From: Stenopsyche tienmushanensis
Lineage: Eukaryota; Arthropoda; Insecta; Trichoptera; Stenopsychidae
Assembly: GCA_008973525.1 (NCBI GenBank)
Contig: WACJ01000351.1
Span: 62,001 to 126,000, forward strand
Length of the DNA: 64,000 nt
Direction: 5' to 3'
Shown here: piece after piece, positions 39,801 through 54,800 of the stretch
Numbering within the stretch: the first letter of the stretch is position 1
Layout: every line of letters starts with the position of its first letter
The notes under the pieces: generated by a model
The model's database searches: none
Told to the model about the DNA's origin: nothing
Seen by the model: only the letters and a program-made list of their open reading frames with translations
Translations under genes and position numbers: made by a program

Positions 39801-42800
39801 AACACGGTACGATAGCGTCTATTTTATTGGCGTTGGAACTTTTTAACCGTTTATATTTAATTCGACAGGTTTTCGTAAATGGCGTCGCACTAAAAAAAAT
39901 ATTATTAGGTTATCCCAAAAGAAATCCATTATCATTTTTTCAATCCAAAACTTTATATTTTTGCATAAGTCATTATACAATATAGTTACATTATTTATTA
40001 TCAGGTAACTCCCACGTCTCCTACAAGTTATCTATTCTCTTTTATAGAACTAAGATAATTTCGACTGAAAATACGAATCCGAATGTTTTTTTTTTTTACT
40101 TCATATATTTACACTCAAACCTCTTTTTATGCGATTTCGAAGTTATGCGGTATTTTTAAAGGAAATTTTCTTTTTTTATTTAATAAAGAGTACGTATCAA
40201 GATATTTAGTATAAAATAGGAAATCATCAACACTAACCAAAATTTGGGAAAAAAAAATGATTTGGGAATGTGTAAATCATATTGCATCTGCTATCGCTAA
40301 ATATACGATCACTTCCTTTATTCTAGTTTTCCTAATCCTTTAAACGTTACCAAAAATATTAATTTTAATTGCCTTATTATTTTCCAGTTTTTTGATTAAC
40401 TTTTTTGTGCGATTTTTGATATATTTTATATAGCTGTTTTAAAGTTATGCGGTTTTTAAAATGCACGGAACGCATCTTCACTTTTTCTATGTAACTCATA
40501 GCTCTTTCCGCAGAACGCATCTAATCTAGTCGAGTCCTCTACACATCAAAATAGATCAAAATACGGTAGAACTTCCCATTTCAATTGGTTTTCTCACACA
40601 AGTGAATTTAATTACATGTGGGTATGCATTATAATACTGTAAAGTAAATCCTGTTTTTCTTGCATTTTTTATTTGGGCGTTAAGATCTCCAGTTATATTC
40701 TACAAAATACATTAAAAAAACCTTCCAATATATCAATCCTGGCTTGGGCATTGTAACGGGGGGTTGATTTCTTAAATGAATTAAAGTTCATCCATATTTG
40801 AGGGTCGTCCTTATTGATAGACATCATGTATCCTGATTTAAAGTGTTTAAACCAATAATGATATCTGTTTATCGTTGGGACTGGACCATAAATTTAATTG
40901 ATGGTGTTTGTGGCCCTGATCCCGTTCAAGCCCTGATCAAGAAAAACCAGCATACGATGTCAAATATGTTTTTCGTTTTAATAATAAAATTATATTTATA
41001 CCATAAAATAAAGCTGATGGACCATATAATAAGATAATAAAATGCAAAAACGTTTCAATTAGTCTATTTGACCATAAACTAAGCCCAAATTAGAGCGTGC
41101 AAAAATAATGGATTTCTTTTAGGAGGACCTAATATAAATAGAACCCAAAATGGTTGTTGTTTTTTTGGTTGACTATTTCTGGGGATTGGTTGCATATAGG
41201 CTGCTACACTTTCAAGTCAAGAATAAATTTAAAAACCTAATTTATAATTTATCTTTACTCTAATTATAGACGCAAAAATCAATGGCTACCGAAGGGTCAA
41301 GTAGCCAAAATGACCTTTGAGTGAAAATGAGAATGCATTTCATTCTGAGACAAATGCATGTGAATTTATTTAAGCCCATATTTTTTACTTTTGTTTATAT
41401 ATTTCTATTAATTGTATGAAAACTACGATCAATTTTGCTTCGTCGATGGAATGAACGCATCCGATGATCCACAACTGAAGTGTTTACACCTACTCGTAAT
41501 TTGAATGTTATGGGTTTTTAGCGCTTTCAGCGAAAGTGCTCTGAGCGTGTAAAAAAATTGGCAAAAGCTAGGTGTTTACAGGTGGATGGAAAATATCGTA
41601 TTTACATATCAAAAGGGGAATACGGTTGGAATGATTTGCGCCTTAAACCCATAGACTTTGTATTAAGCGGATATATACGCTCCGGGGTCAGAGCACGAAT
41701 CCGGCGCAAATCTAAAACAGGGCCGCTAAGTGAAATGCTAATACTCTTTATTCTCGCTTTTTTGCTCCTGCAAAAACAGGTCTCACTGGGAAAACAAAAC
41801 CGGATACTTTTATTCAAATAGCAATCCCTTAGGTGTATGTATTTTTTCTGTTCTCACATATGAAGCCATCCCGGATACAGGCCCGGATTTACAGGTTGTA
41901 AAGTGTAACAAGATTAAGTTGAATGGTCGCACCGGGATGTATGTGACCTCAGAAAATATTTTAGGCGATTTGTCAAATTGACTTACACATGGGAAGGTTA
42001 TTTTATGCAAAATGTGTTTTTTGCAGAGCTTTTACAGCGAGTCATCCTGTTCAGCGGTTCGGGGTTAAGCTCCTGGGCGCTGCAAAGAGAACCGCTGACA
42101 GTCAAGCGAAAGGTATGTTCTTATGTGTAAATTTGTAAATTTTAATTAAAATTTATTATTTTTTAAATCATCAATAGATGCCACTAATAGATTTAAAATT
42201 AACTATGTATTATATTTTTCCGTTGCAATAAATTAAAAAATAAAACTGTGATATTGTATAAATACGATACAAAAATAATATGTTCACTTTTAAATATTGG
42301 ATGGTTTAAATATTTTAAAGTTTAATAAACAAAATAAATGATTAATAACACTTAAAACATATATTTAAAAATTTAAAATATTTATTAATAGATGTCACTT
42401 AAAAATATTCTAATTTATTGAATAAAATTGCTGTGGTTTTTAAAGTTTATAATTAACTTAATTAATTAACTTTATAATAATTAAATTAGTGGCTTTAAAG
42501 ACATTATGGTATAAATAAATCATCGTATTTATAATGCAAATCATAAGCGGTAGCTCTGCCCTTGAACACATAACAATACAATCCCATATATTAAGATAAT
42601 GATTAGTTCTATTTAATATCAATAAAATATTGTTTCTTAAAATATCAATCCATTTGACTAGCTTATTGCATATTCCGCTTAGTAAACACAATATTTCTTA
42701 GAGAATTACATCCAAAACGTTTTAAAGAATTCTGTTTGCTAAATGTTACTAATCGTCACTAAATCTGTGATTCAACCTTGTCACTAGGGTGAAATGAAGA

Positions 42801-45800
42801 ATAAAAAATGATTTAATATCCTTATCGTAGGTGGCGGAGCAGACTGGTTGTCATGGAGATCTTCTTGAGGACGACATCGCCCCCTGCTTGAGAACCAAAT
42901 CATTGACCGAGCTACTTAGCGTGAGAATCGACCCACCCAGATTCCTCCCAGGATTTGCGCCTTTTGTCGACGGCACTGTCTTGCTAAATCCGTCTCAGGT
43001 GAACTTCCTTTTATTACATTCCCATTCGACAAATCCAAGCTGTGCTCGAAATGCTGAAATCCCACGGATGAAAAACCAATGGAGATCTCTTTTCTGTAAT
43101 TTGTATTTATTTCGTAGGTCACAGCTCCTAGTTTTAGCGTGGGTCAAAATCCGTCCAGCGCCAGTACAGTAGCTACTGCAGCAGGGTATGAATTGGCTGA
43201 TTTTCCTGATCGAGCTCTTCTTTTTGGCCTCACATCAACAGGTAATATTCATTATTTTTATATGATTTTTGTACACAGTGTAGATTTATGGCGTTCATAA
43301 GTCAGATAAAATTTTGCATTTTAACTCCTTATAACCAAATAAATATTTTATTTAATTTTTTTTTTATATATTATTTAATTTATAAAATAAAAACATTTCC
43401 GATTTTTACTGTTTAAGTATTGATAATAAAATCGCTTTTTTTTTAATTTGTGATAATATTTTTTAATTATTTAATAATAAAAAATATATTATTTATTTTT
43501 TATTCGTAGATAAATATGATGAAATAATAGCATTCATAAATAAATATAATTATTGGTTCGATTATTTGCGTATAGATGGCAGCACAATCAATCCGTGTCG
43601 TAACCAGTACGCAGCTCTCGTACGCAACAATAATTAAATTAATTTCTATTTTATTTTTTGTATCAAAATATAACATATGAATTCGAATAGAATATAATAT
43701 TTGTTTAATTAAAAAAAAATAAAAAATAACTCATTGCCCCCAGAGAGAATTGAACTCTCGACCCCTGGTTTACAAGACCAGTGCTCTAACCACTGAGCTA
43801 TGGAGGCGATGTTTCGGCATCGCTTATTACTTTACTTATAACAAAGTAACAAATGTCGATGACATCAACTGGCATCTGCTTCTCGTTATTTATCAGTAGT
43901 TTCCAAGCGTAATATCTTGTTTATTATCTTGCTATTATTGTCCTTGAACTTGTAGATATGCAATTGTTTTTTGGCGTTAATAATGATATTTAATGAAAAT
44001 AAAATTAAAAATAGACAAACAATTACGGCTCATTAATCTGTAACATTTGCTTATATATATTCAATTACGTTAAAAACGCCTATCCGATTACGTTTGGTAG
44101 TTATTTGAGAGGTAAATTAAAAATTCAAATTATACTTCTTTTCGATATTTCGAGTCTCTTGTTGGGATTATGAACGCGGAATAACTAAATTATATAAAAA
44201 TAGTCATTAAAAATATGTGTTATATATATTTTATATAAATATTTCAAGATGCTTTAATTATAACATTATGCTGCTTTATAAATACATTTTACTGCTAAAT
44301 TAATCCATATGAAAAAAAATACAAATGATTCCAATATTTTCGATCATGTTTTTCTGCTGCACTTTGATTACACAGCTGTAAAACACAGAAATAAAAAAAA
44401 AGATTTATAATCTAGCATAATCCAATGTGCATTTGGATGTCAAAAAGATCTTTGAGCGACTTTTTTAATTTGCAACAAAATTAAAATATCATTTAATAAT
44501 AATGATAATTTCGCCACTTCTTTATAAATGATCTTATTCAAATAATTTTACCATAGTTTAACCTACTACGCATGCCAAGGATAACTTCGCGTGACGCTAA
44601 AGAAATTCAAATTGACTAAACAAAAACGGCTTCTCTGGACAAAAATATAAAAAACTGGACATTTTTCGATTGGAATGCCTTATCGACGGATGAATCCAAA
44701 TTTGAGTTTTTTGACTTAAAGTAGATAATTTTCATTCACACAATTGCTTCAGAAATGGTTACAGTTATACCTTTATATGTAGGTTAAATACGGAGGTGAA
44801 AAGACTGGTGGTTAAATAAAAATTAACGAAAAATTGAAGAAGAACTAAGTGTTTCCAAATTAATTATCAGTAGTATATCATCATCATAGTGCAGCCACTA
44901 AGAGTCCACTACAGAACTATGGGCCTCTTCAATATCCATTCACAGGAAGGGGTTACATCTATCTCGTCTGTATCATACATTCACCTTCTCATTCGCTCGA
45001 TATTGAAGGTAGCATTACCACCGAGTTTTATTTCGAACGCTCATCCAACGGGTATCCTGAGTGAACGTATTGACGAACGCTTTCGCGAACGTCTCGATAA
45101 GGAGTTTGGGGGGTTTGTAAAGACTGAGTAGTTTTCATAGGGAGATGGTAGAAAACTACTCTAGACGACCTTTTTGACTCTACTGGAAAGAGCTTTCTGG
45201 AGTACAAGGAGTCCAGTCCCCCTTTCCTCGCTAGGGCGTTGCCGGGGTAGGGTGAAGACAGACGTGACGCTCAAGTGCATCTCGGATTCGCTCCTACACC
45301 AACTGAAGGTGTTTCCCCGTCACCGTACAACTTACCCGAGCGAATTCAAGACTGAGTGGTTTCGCCATTATTTCAGGTTGCCCCTCTCAGTTCGGCGATT
45401 ATAAAACGATATAAAAGTCAACGGAAGACAGTGTTGTTGACGTTGCAAAGTGGAGTTCTTCATATGCACCTCCGCGAGGCCGTCTCCTTGGTGTTCTTCT
45501 TGTTCTTATTCTGTTCCTAAAGCTTCCCGGCTCCAAACCGGTGAGGTTCATCGAGCTCCTTTTGTTAAGTAGGGTTGATTATGTAAGAGATAGCGAGTGA
45601 TAAGCAAGTTATCATTTGTAAAAGTAGCAATGAATAGTATATAAACTGAGTACCAGCTTAAAAATAAACCAAATGTTGATTGTGCTAGGACAGGTTTGGA
45701 GATGGTTAGAAGAATGGGCAAATATGACGAAAATAAAGTAATACATATTGTTGTAATGTTTACTAAAAAAGTGTGAAATCTAAAACTATATAATAATATC

Positions 45801-48800
45801 TTAAAAAAGACTTCCCACCTCAAATTTTGGACCAAAGGAGAATACTAATGGAACAACTGAAAAAAAGAGAAAGAAGCAGGGAAATATGTCTTCCTAAGGC
45901 ACAAGAAATAAATAGTCCGATAACTATTTAGGAAGAAGAATACCGAAAGGGATGATGGAGGAAAAAAGGGCAGTAGAAATAAAAAAAAGAGAATTAGAGA
46001 TGATACTTTCTAACCAAACAGAAAATTCAGATCAAATAATACGGGAACCACGAAGAGCACAGAAAAAAAACAAGACACAATCCACTTAAGGAAGTCACTC
46101 TAAAAAACCAGAACACGTCACACAAAACAGTAAGAAAAAGAGAAGAAAAAAAAAACTAAAACCACTAAAAATTTCTCTCAATACAGTTCGTCACAACGTA
46201 GACACAACATAGACGACCACCCTCCAAATCTTGGAAAACATTTACATAAGAATATTCATAATAATATATAATGAATTCATAATAATAAGAGTAAAATCAA
46301 AATAATTTATTAGGTGTTTAGATTGATATTTAAAAAAATAGCAGAATATCCATAGCAGAAATTGCTTTCAGGGGCCTATTCCAAAGAGAAAAAGTTGTAA
46401 AACTGTCAGACGTTTCATTCGGAATATTAAAGATGGACGAGCCCGACTATAACCTCATTCGGTCTGCGAAATAAAATGAAGAGGAATATTTCATTTGTCA
46501 TTCTGACAGAGTACCCCGATATATTATTTATGGCCGCAGCTCCGAGACCGCTGGTAATCCGCACCTGGCCTCGGAATGACAGATAATTTTACAGGTTTCC
46601 GACATCTTTCCTGTTTACATGGGCGAAAGAGCGTGATGATACGCTAATTGAAACGTGCGGGAGACGTGCTCATGTGAAATATTAAAAAAAAAACGATGCT
46701 CTCCGCGTTTTATGAGAAAATTTAATCAATTCCATCTGGAAGTTGCGACGAGGGATGTAACGGGGGCTGGTTTTATTTTCGTTAAATAACATATTGAAAA
46801 AAATCCTCTTTAAGAAGTGCGTATTTTAAATCTTGTTTCATTCGGGAAAAATATTTTTTTCTTGTGTAAAGAAATATCTCGCGTCTTAATCATTTTGTAA
46901 GATCCCCGAGCTTTGCGTTACGCCAGAGATTTTTCATCGAATTTATTTAAGCACCACAATTTTTGAGCGCGGATTTTTTGTGCCACCTGATGTATATGAA
47001 AATTTCCCCAGGGTTTGCACCTCTCATTTTTCTTCATATTACAAAGAAGCCCGAAAGTACTTGACCCCCTTCTTTCGACGTTGTATTAGCAAGTTCACGG
47101 GATTGTGACCCGTGCTGGTCTCAACGCCGATTCTTATGAACCCTTTGGGCGAATTTATCATTGTCACGCTTCGAAGAAGGGGCCCTTGTGTTTGAGAAAA
47201 ATGCGCCCCATTTAAATTATCCACTGAAAGCGGCACTGGTGCTCCTCATCAACTGCATAATTAAGGAAGTGATTCAGCATTTACCTAATCTGCTTTATTT
47301 ATAACACCTCCAAGGGTTAATTGAGACGCAAGAACAAAACAAAAGGACGAACGATCCTATGTGATATAAGGATGATGCAAAAGTTTTGACGTATTTTTAA
47401 AAATATAACTTTTTTGATCAGTTTTATTAACACCGTATTTTTCGCTTGTTATTACTTCGGTATTTTAAAAAGTTGATATTTCCCACTGATCAAGAATTGG
47501 TAAAGTACATTAAATCCTTAACTCTTAATATAAAGGTTTAGATTCAAATCTTGATTGTAGAAAAAAAAATGCATACTAACAAATTTGAGAGATCGGAAAT
47601 GTTAATATTTCTTATCGATCGTTGCATTCCACGTTTACTCTGATTTCCTGGATCTGAAAAAGAAAATACTAGGGTGATTAATAAATTCATTCAAAGACCC
47701 CAATGTAAAACTGAATTTATAACAATAATTAAAATATTATTTAAAATAATTATAATTTCGAAATTTTGCAACCATTACTGCAAAACTAATTTTTACCTGA
47801 ATATCGTCATTAAATTAAAATCTGCAAAGCTGTTTTGTTAGGGCTTCGCTAGATGTGGATAAGTTTATATCGCGGGAACTTGATTGAAGTATTGCAACTT
47901 TCAAAGTGTTGCATTGTTTAGTAAATATAGTTTGTATAATAAGCAGCTACAATATAGTTTCAGTGTTGTAGTTATAAGACATTTATATAATATTTATTTA
48001 CATGTCTTAATAATAATATTTTGAAAGCTCAAGAAGTATTTATTGGGTTAAAAATAATGTCACCAAAACTGTAAAAATATTATGGTTTTCCTAAATTCTT
48101 TCCTTCAATTCTTTTAAGGGATACACTGGGATATAGTGAAAAACGACTCCAACTAAATTAATTTAAAAAAAGTCTCTAATTCTATCAATTGTTTAGATTT
48201 GTGCTTATATTTAATTACTTGATTGCTCAAAAATTCATACCTGAAGTTGAATCTTACAAACATGAATAATTACTTATTAAAGTGGTTGAAAAGGCTTGTT
48301 TGGTATAATTCAAAGATGGACAACCTGCAAGCCACATGCGACCCTTTTCAAAAAGTTTTGTTTCAGAACAAAATTCCCTAAAATAATGTTTTGAACCAAA
48401 AGTTGAACATCGCACGAATGAATTATTATGCATCGAAATGAAGATATTGAGCTCGGAGACAGACAGAGACGAAGAGTGTCTTGCACGTTAAGTTTAGAAA
48501 GAAATAATTGCTGAGTGTATCTTGCAGGTCGGAGATTGTGAATGGGAGACAAAGACGAAGAGAGTATCTTGCGTACATCATACAATTGTATAGATCGTTA
48601 ACCCAAATTTATCGAGTAATAATAATGTGTGAATGATATAATTAATCGATTTCAAGTGTATTGTTTATTTTTACTTGAAGAAATGACCGAATATTGTGTG
48701 CTATTGACACTGTTTATTTATTTATGTACAAGCTTCATACACGTTGCGACGGTCCTGACAGATAAGTAGATTTGTACGGATGATAAGTGGCGAACATACA

Positions 48801-51800
48801 AATATAGCATCTAAGTTTATGATGATTTAAAATTAGCTCACTACTCAAAGAGTCAATATGCATTAAAGCTAATTTAGATTTATCTGCATTTCATATTTAT
48901 CATCTGATGAATGTTTATGAATAATCATCCATATGCAGGTCACCATAATAATAATTTAACAAAATATTGTCTTTGATTACATAATTAAAACCAATTAATG
49001 GTAGTAAATAAGACGATTTAGATATGATAAAGTTGCATTTTATCCTTGCGAAATAAATATCAATTTCGTAAAACTGGGAAAGAAAACAAAACCTTTCTTA
49101 AATTTCTGTTTTGTAACACATTTTTATTGTCGTACCCAATTTTTTGCTACTCCAAAATACCGCTTCTAAGATATCATTTTTCCTTAAAAAGGAAAAAAAA
49201 TCAAACGTTTCCGTACCAAAAGTTGCTCTCACAAAGCCTGTCTCGAATTCGGTTCACATATTTTTGTTTGATGTGGTTGTTGAACATTCCTCCATTTTGT
49301 TGCATCCTCATCCGTTATGTATGCTTAGTGGTTTTGTCATTGTTCGGAATTTTCGGATCCTTATACTATGCAAATACCACATATTTATACACAGGCTGGA
49401 TGATTTTATGTTTAATAACAATTTTTTATAAATTAATATCTTGGATAAACACAGCTTTTTTATTGTAAATCAGCAATTATATAGTAATACCATGTATAGA
49501 GATACACGATATTCGCTATCAACGTGTTAGTTAAAAGTTTAGATATCTAAGCTTTTATTTATGAAAGCTCACCTTGTGAATCATAGTGAATTCTTGATTG
49601 AATTTCAAATATATATTAATGATTTTACCTGACGGTACATTATAAACTATATATTCTTGGAGTATAAAAAATTCAATTCAATTTTTACATTTATCAATAG
49701 TTGATGTAATAAATGTATAATAAATTGTAATCTTCTTATATACCTCCATCCAAAATCCTATTTTTGCCTTGAAAAAAATACAATGGATGGCTTCAATATT
49801 TTAATTCGGTTTACTTAAGCTTTGTTCTTTTTGCAGAGTCCTATTTGGACCTTAGTGCTCAGGATCTGGAATTCGGATTTAACGAGACCCGTAGGGATCG
49901 CATTTTGAGGACTTATGTGAGGAACGCCTACTACTTCCACCTTAACGAGATTTTTTCTACCCTCAAAAATGAGTACACCGATTGGGATAGACCCGTGCAG
50001 AATCCGCTCAACGTTAGAGACGCTACATTGGAGGTAAGTAAAACCAATAACCGTCTATGTTCGATACTTTTTTTGCGACCCTTGTTTTTATTTTAATTAA
50101 TTCCTTTAATAATAAAAAATAATCCAATTCCTAATTGGAATTAAAATATTAAACACAATTTAATTTAATTATTATTTTATTAAATGCATACATTGCCATC
50201 TATCGGTCATTATTATATATTAATTTTGAAGAAACGCAAGATGGCGGAATACACCATTTATCATCGTATTTAATTCATTTAAATAAATGTATGATTTAAT
50301 TCACTGATTGTCGCTTGGTTAAAATTAAGGATAGAGTTGTCTACTCAACTCCATGTCTTCCAGACTTGGTTTGATAAATTGACTTTATGGTACTAAATAT
50401 ACTTGCAACAGAGAGATCCTTTTCGTCTTACATAACATATGTCTACCCACATCCTCCAACTTTGACAGGAAGATTCCCATGTCCTTCGACCACGTCAATT
50501 TATGGTACTTTTCTCCATAGCACCACATACACGCTCACCAACAATTCAATAGTAATAACGTAACACAATCAAATAACAATTATTAAATTTGTGTTTAATT
50601 AAGAAAATATAAGGGTAGGAAAATTTATAAAAAATCAGAAACAGATTTTGATAGATTTGCACACAAATTTAATCACTTAAAATGTTTCCTTGGAGCTAGA
50701 AATAAAAAAGTTTTAATATCCACGTCTCAAATACAAAATACGTTTTAAACCCTTATAAAATCATTTAATTTATTGGCGCTATAGTTTTTTGTAACATTTT
50801 TAAAAAAATATTTAAATCTCATCCCAACATATCTCTAAGCGTTTAAGAGCTAAAAACTAAGATTTGAGTGTAATATTTTATCAATAATCTCTACCTTTTT
50901 GTGAGCTTAATTTTTACTTCCACAGGTGCTAAGTGATGGACATACGGCAGCACCCTTAATCCGGTTGGGCTACCTTCACGCCATGAGGGGTGGAAAGACA
51001 TTCTTCGCTCATTTTCAACATCTGTCCAGTGACAGAGACTATCCACAGGTATAAAAATCTTCTTCGACATCATGACGTTTTATGATTTCCACGACACGTA
51101 AAATTGGTCTAAATACTAAATGCTCGACGATCGATTATTGTGCAAAGCTCTTCGACTGTTGATACTGCAATTTAACATGATGTGCTAAAAAGTGGACGTT
51201 GAATGATATCGGTGCTAACAGAATTATCGTTGCGTATAATGATGACGACGATCGAGAGTTATATAATTTCATACACATCAGACTTTCAATTAATTTTCAA
51301 TTCAGCGCTGGAACTTTCAGCTAAATAAATTCTCAAATATTTTACTACTCATTACGAGCGAAAATTTTTCACATATGTATACGTCATGTTGAAAATGATC
51401 ATTTCGGTGAGCGCCTGAATTCAAATTGAATTTGATTGAAAACGCTTTAACCGACTTAAGTTCATAAGCCTCTTTTGATGAGTTGGTAGTCGTTGTTTGT
51501 CTGAAAGAATTACCAATTTCAATCAGCTTAAGTCGGTTGGTTCAGATTCCTGGTTTCAACTGGTTAATTTGCGATTTTTCAAATAAATGTCGCCAATTGA
51601 TAATGTCAGCGTAAATTATTAGACGCGATTAAATAGAATTTGCATTGTTTAAAAACGCACAACAAAATATAGATAACAATAATATAAAATACAATGAGTG
51701 ACTGACACAATTACAAAAATCGAATAACGATAACGATATTTGATCATATAAAAATTTTCCATACTTTTCGACGATTTCTCTCGCCAAATTAAATTATTGG

Positions 51801-54800
51801 TGTTTGTAAATGTAATGTATATTTTTTATTATTTGTATCTTTTCAAATGGGAGATTTAGGAGTGATGAAAACCCATATATTTGAGCAAAATAAGGGTTAA
51901 ATATGTAAATTCGAAATTGTAAACATATATTCATTAAAAATACGATGTAATATGATAAAATGGATATGAAGAGTTATATCAAGTCACATATTCATATAAA
52001 CCCGATTGATATTATTTTGTCCAATTGATCTCTTTTAAGCATATTAGATAATCGAATGATTAAATCTTATTGCAACTAATTATGATATAATCATAATGCA
52101 AGGGTTATAAATATATGAGCGTATCTTTGAAGTAAAACTCCCATAGATACAGTAGTACTCTTTCCGTATCAGTCACATACATCAAAAACACCCTATGCGC
52201 ATGCGCCGCGCCATCTCTACTATGTGTGTTTGTACGTTACATAAAGCAACCGGTAGACCAGTAATTTGCCTATTTTATTATATATTACACAAACATATAT
52301 GATTTTTTGGCATCAGTTTCCGTTAACCACTTAAGCGTCAATGACTCACCAATGAGTCGCTATGTTTTATTGAGGTGTATATATATATATTATTACAATT
52401 TTAATGAGGTGTATATAATATTAACAACTAATAATACAAATATTCATTATGTATTGTGACAATCCTGAACAAGAAATGCTCAAAGGTCGTAAATTATCCC
52501 GCAGGATAGCACATGATGTATATGCATATGCTAGGATACGTAATTTGCATTTGGATACTGATTAACAAATAGAAAAAGGCAAAGATGTTTCACTTCAACA
52601 TATTTTTTTCATGATATTCGTGTTGATTATTATTTATGGTCCCTGCATATTTAGGTACTGAAAATAGACATAATTGAGTACGTAAATCTGTTTTTTAAAT
52701 ATTTATCCCCAAATATGAAATCTTAAAAATAATCGAATGTATAATACAATCGAACTTGAATAGTGCGCAAGTACTTATTAATCCTCGGTACAATGTCTCC
52801 TACTAACGTTCGGGTTTTCCCTATTGTTTAATCTTCGATTCAGTAATGTCCGGTTATTTCGAGACAAATTTGCCCGTATATAATCGGCTTTGTGCCGGTA
52901 CTGAATGTGCTTTTACTTGATACAGATTATTGGAAGAATTTAATTAAAAAAGATCCAATGTTTTGCGACACACAAACGAGGTCCCTTTACATGAATTTCC
53001 AATCGGAATGATTCCCATTAGGAGACACATTTTATTAGAATGCGCATCGAATGAAAATGCTGCCAGATCGCGAAAATCCATGCAAAATTTTCCTCGTATT
53101 TAATTTTAATTATCCTAATTCGCTTTGGTTTATTGGAGCAAAAAGCGCTGTGCGCTCACTTCGTCATCGGATTCGTATCGATATAGGGAAAAACGACTGA
53201 CGTAATTTACATAAAGGTACTCCACAGTCGGAGTAATGCAATAAATGGACGATCTGTGTCCTTAGCCTCCAGTCATGCTACGTCAAAGCTTCATTCTGAA
53301 CAATCCTTTGTGTTCTGTAAATACGGACATAATTTACCGTTAGCAAGTTAGCACTGGCAATGGTCAGAGCAAAAACAGTAAATACATCGGCGTTTAGGTC
53401 AGCTTAAAAAATTGCCTTTCTGTAGATGTTAATAGCACTATGCTAATTAAAACTGCGTGTTCTATCACTACTTGCCCAGCTTTTTCATTTTTGAGCGATG
53501 GACATCTTAATGATCGCGGATTCTCAGTCGAAAATAATTAGATGGAGCTGAGTGTTAAAAGCCATTTTGGTGCTTAAATTTTATTGGATTTATAACAATG
53601 ATTTGCATAACACGTCAAACGATCATTTAGTGCACAAAATGAGCGCTTGAATGCGATAAAAAATGGTCGTTAACAAGTCAACAGTAGACTCTGAGGACTA
53701 TCCGGAAAGGACGTGTCGAGAGCGTATGTTGCCAACTTTCCACATGATAGCCGTAATAGAGTGGACTTCCGGTCCTAGTCGTGTGTGTAAAGCCTCCAAC
53801 TGGATCGGTCCAGCTCTTCGTCCTCCAAATGCCATTATTGTAATGGCCGAACGACTTATCCTCTCTTAATTTATAGAGCCATTTGGAGCTAATGGGAAAT
53901 TACTAAAGGAATATCGCGGAAAATGGGGAATACCTCTCCCATTTTTCCCCCACTAAGTGTCCCGTTCGCGACGATTCCTCGCCGGCAAAAGTGTCTTAAT
54001 TATTGGCGAAAATCGATGGAACCCATAAAGTTGAAATGGGAATTACCATTGAGTTATATAACTAGATGTTATCTGATTAAAATGGTATCGACTGATTAAG
54101 ACTTATAAATTTGTATCAATTTCAAATAATTTTTTTTAATAAAATGCATTCTGCGCTGGAAATCTAAAAAACATATATTTATGTTAAAAAATAATTTTTA
54201 TAAAGATCGGATTTATGTTCAAAATTAACAATAATACTTTATTTAATACATATATACAAAAAAAAATTTAAGGGATTACATGAATTTCAAAGGGATAAAA
54301 AAAGTGTTTTTTCTGTATTTTTTTAAATAAAATATTTAAAAATTCTGCCGTTGAATAGATTTTCGGAGATCTCCTAGAAAAAAGAATCTTCGTGGAGGTT
54401 AGAATAGCTTATCTGAAATCAAAAAACTGAAATACTTTCTCTTAATAAGTGAGTATAGCTTGTGCTCATTTATGTATGCAAAAAAGTACATTTTTCGATA
54501 AAAATCTACAACATATAAAATAAAATAAATACATTTGTAAAAATAATTGTGATTAAAGAGAGTAAAATAAAAACATTATTCCAATAACTAGTAAATCCTA
54601 TCTAGAGAAGAATTATTCCAGTGTTCGCTCCCAGTCAGTTGTCTAATGACGGAATTACTAAAGGTTCTCCCCTAGAATTTTCTTTCGATTGACTTAAAAC
54701 TGTGAGAGAATATTCTTGACATGTGCAATTAGATAAAAAAAATGAAGAATCATAGAATTTTTGAAAGAGACTCTTCTAATTGCCTTTAGTATACAAAAAA

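Larger units (their letters stand above)
39013..42026 (+). other. Neuroligin intron b-c (3014 bases)
   Basis: Mostly occupied by the mariner at 39905-41132 with its nested family C repeat. A short frame at 41558-41821 has no recognised product. Confidence 0.85.
43242..49836 (+). other. Neuroligin intron e-f (6595 bases)
   Basis: The longest complete intron seen. It holds the antisense tRNA-Thr, repeat family D copy 2 (44885-45590), GC-richer blocks at 46400-46770 and 46900-47240 with no coding signature, and repeat family A copy 3. It also holds a 140-codon AT-driven open frame at 49046-49468 that resembles nothing known to me. Confidence 0.85.

Noticed and set aside
42831..43172. 113-codon frame reading through from exon d into the next intron and exon.
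   Set aside because: The 119-base intron has clear GT and AG sites and splicing restores the conserved frame; read-through changes frame.
49046..49468. 140-codon hydrophobic open frame in the e-f intron.
   Set aside because: Composition follows AT richness, a second frame overlaps it, and no family or splice support is seen.
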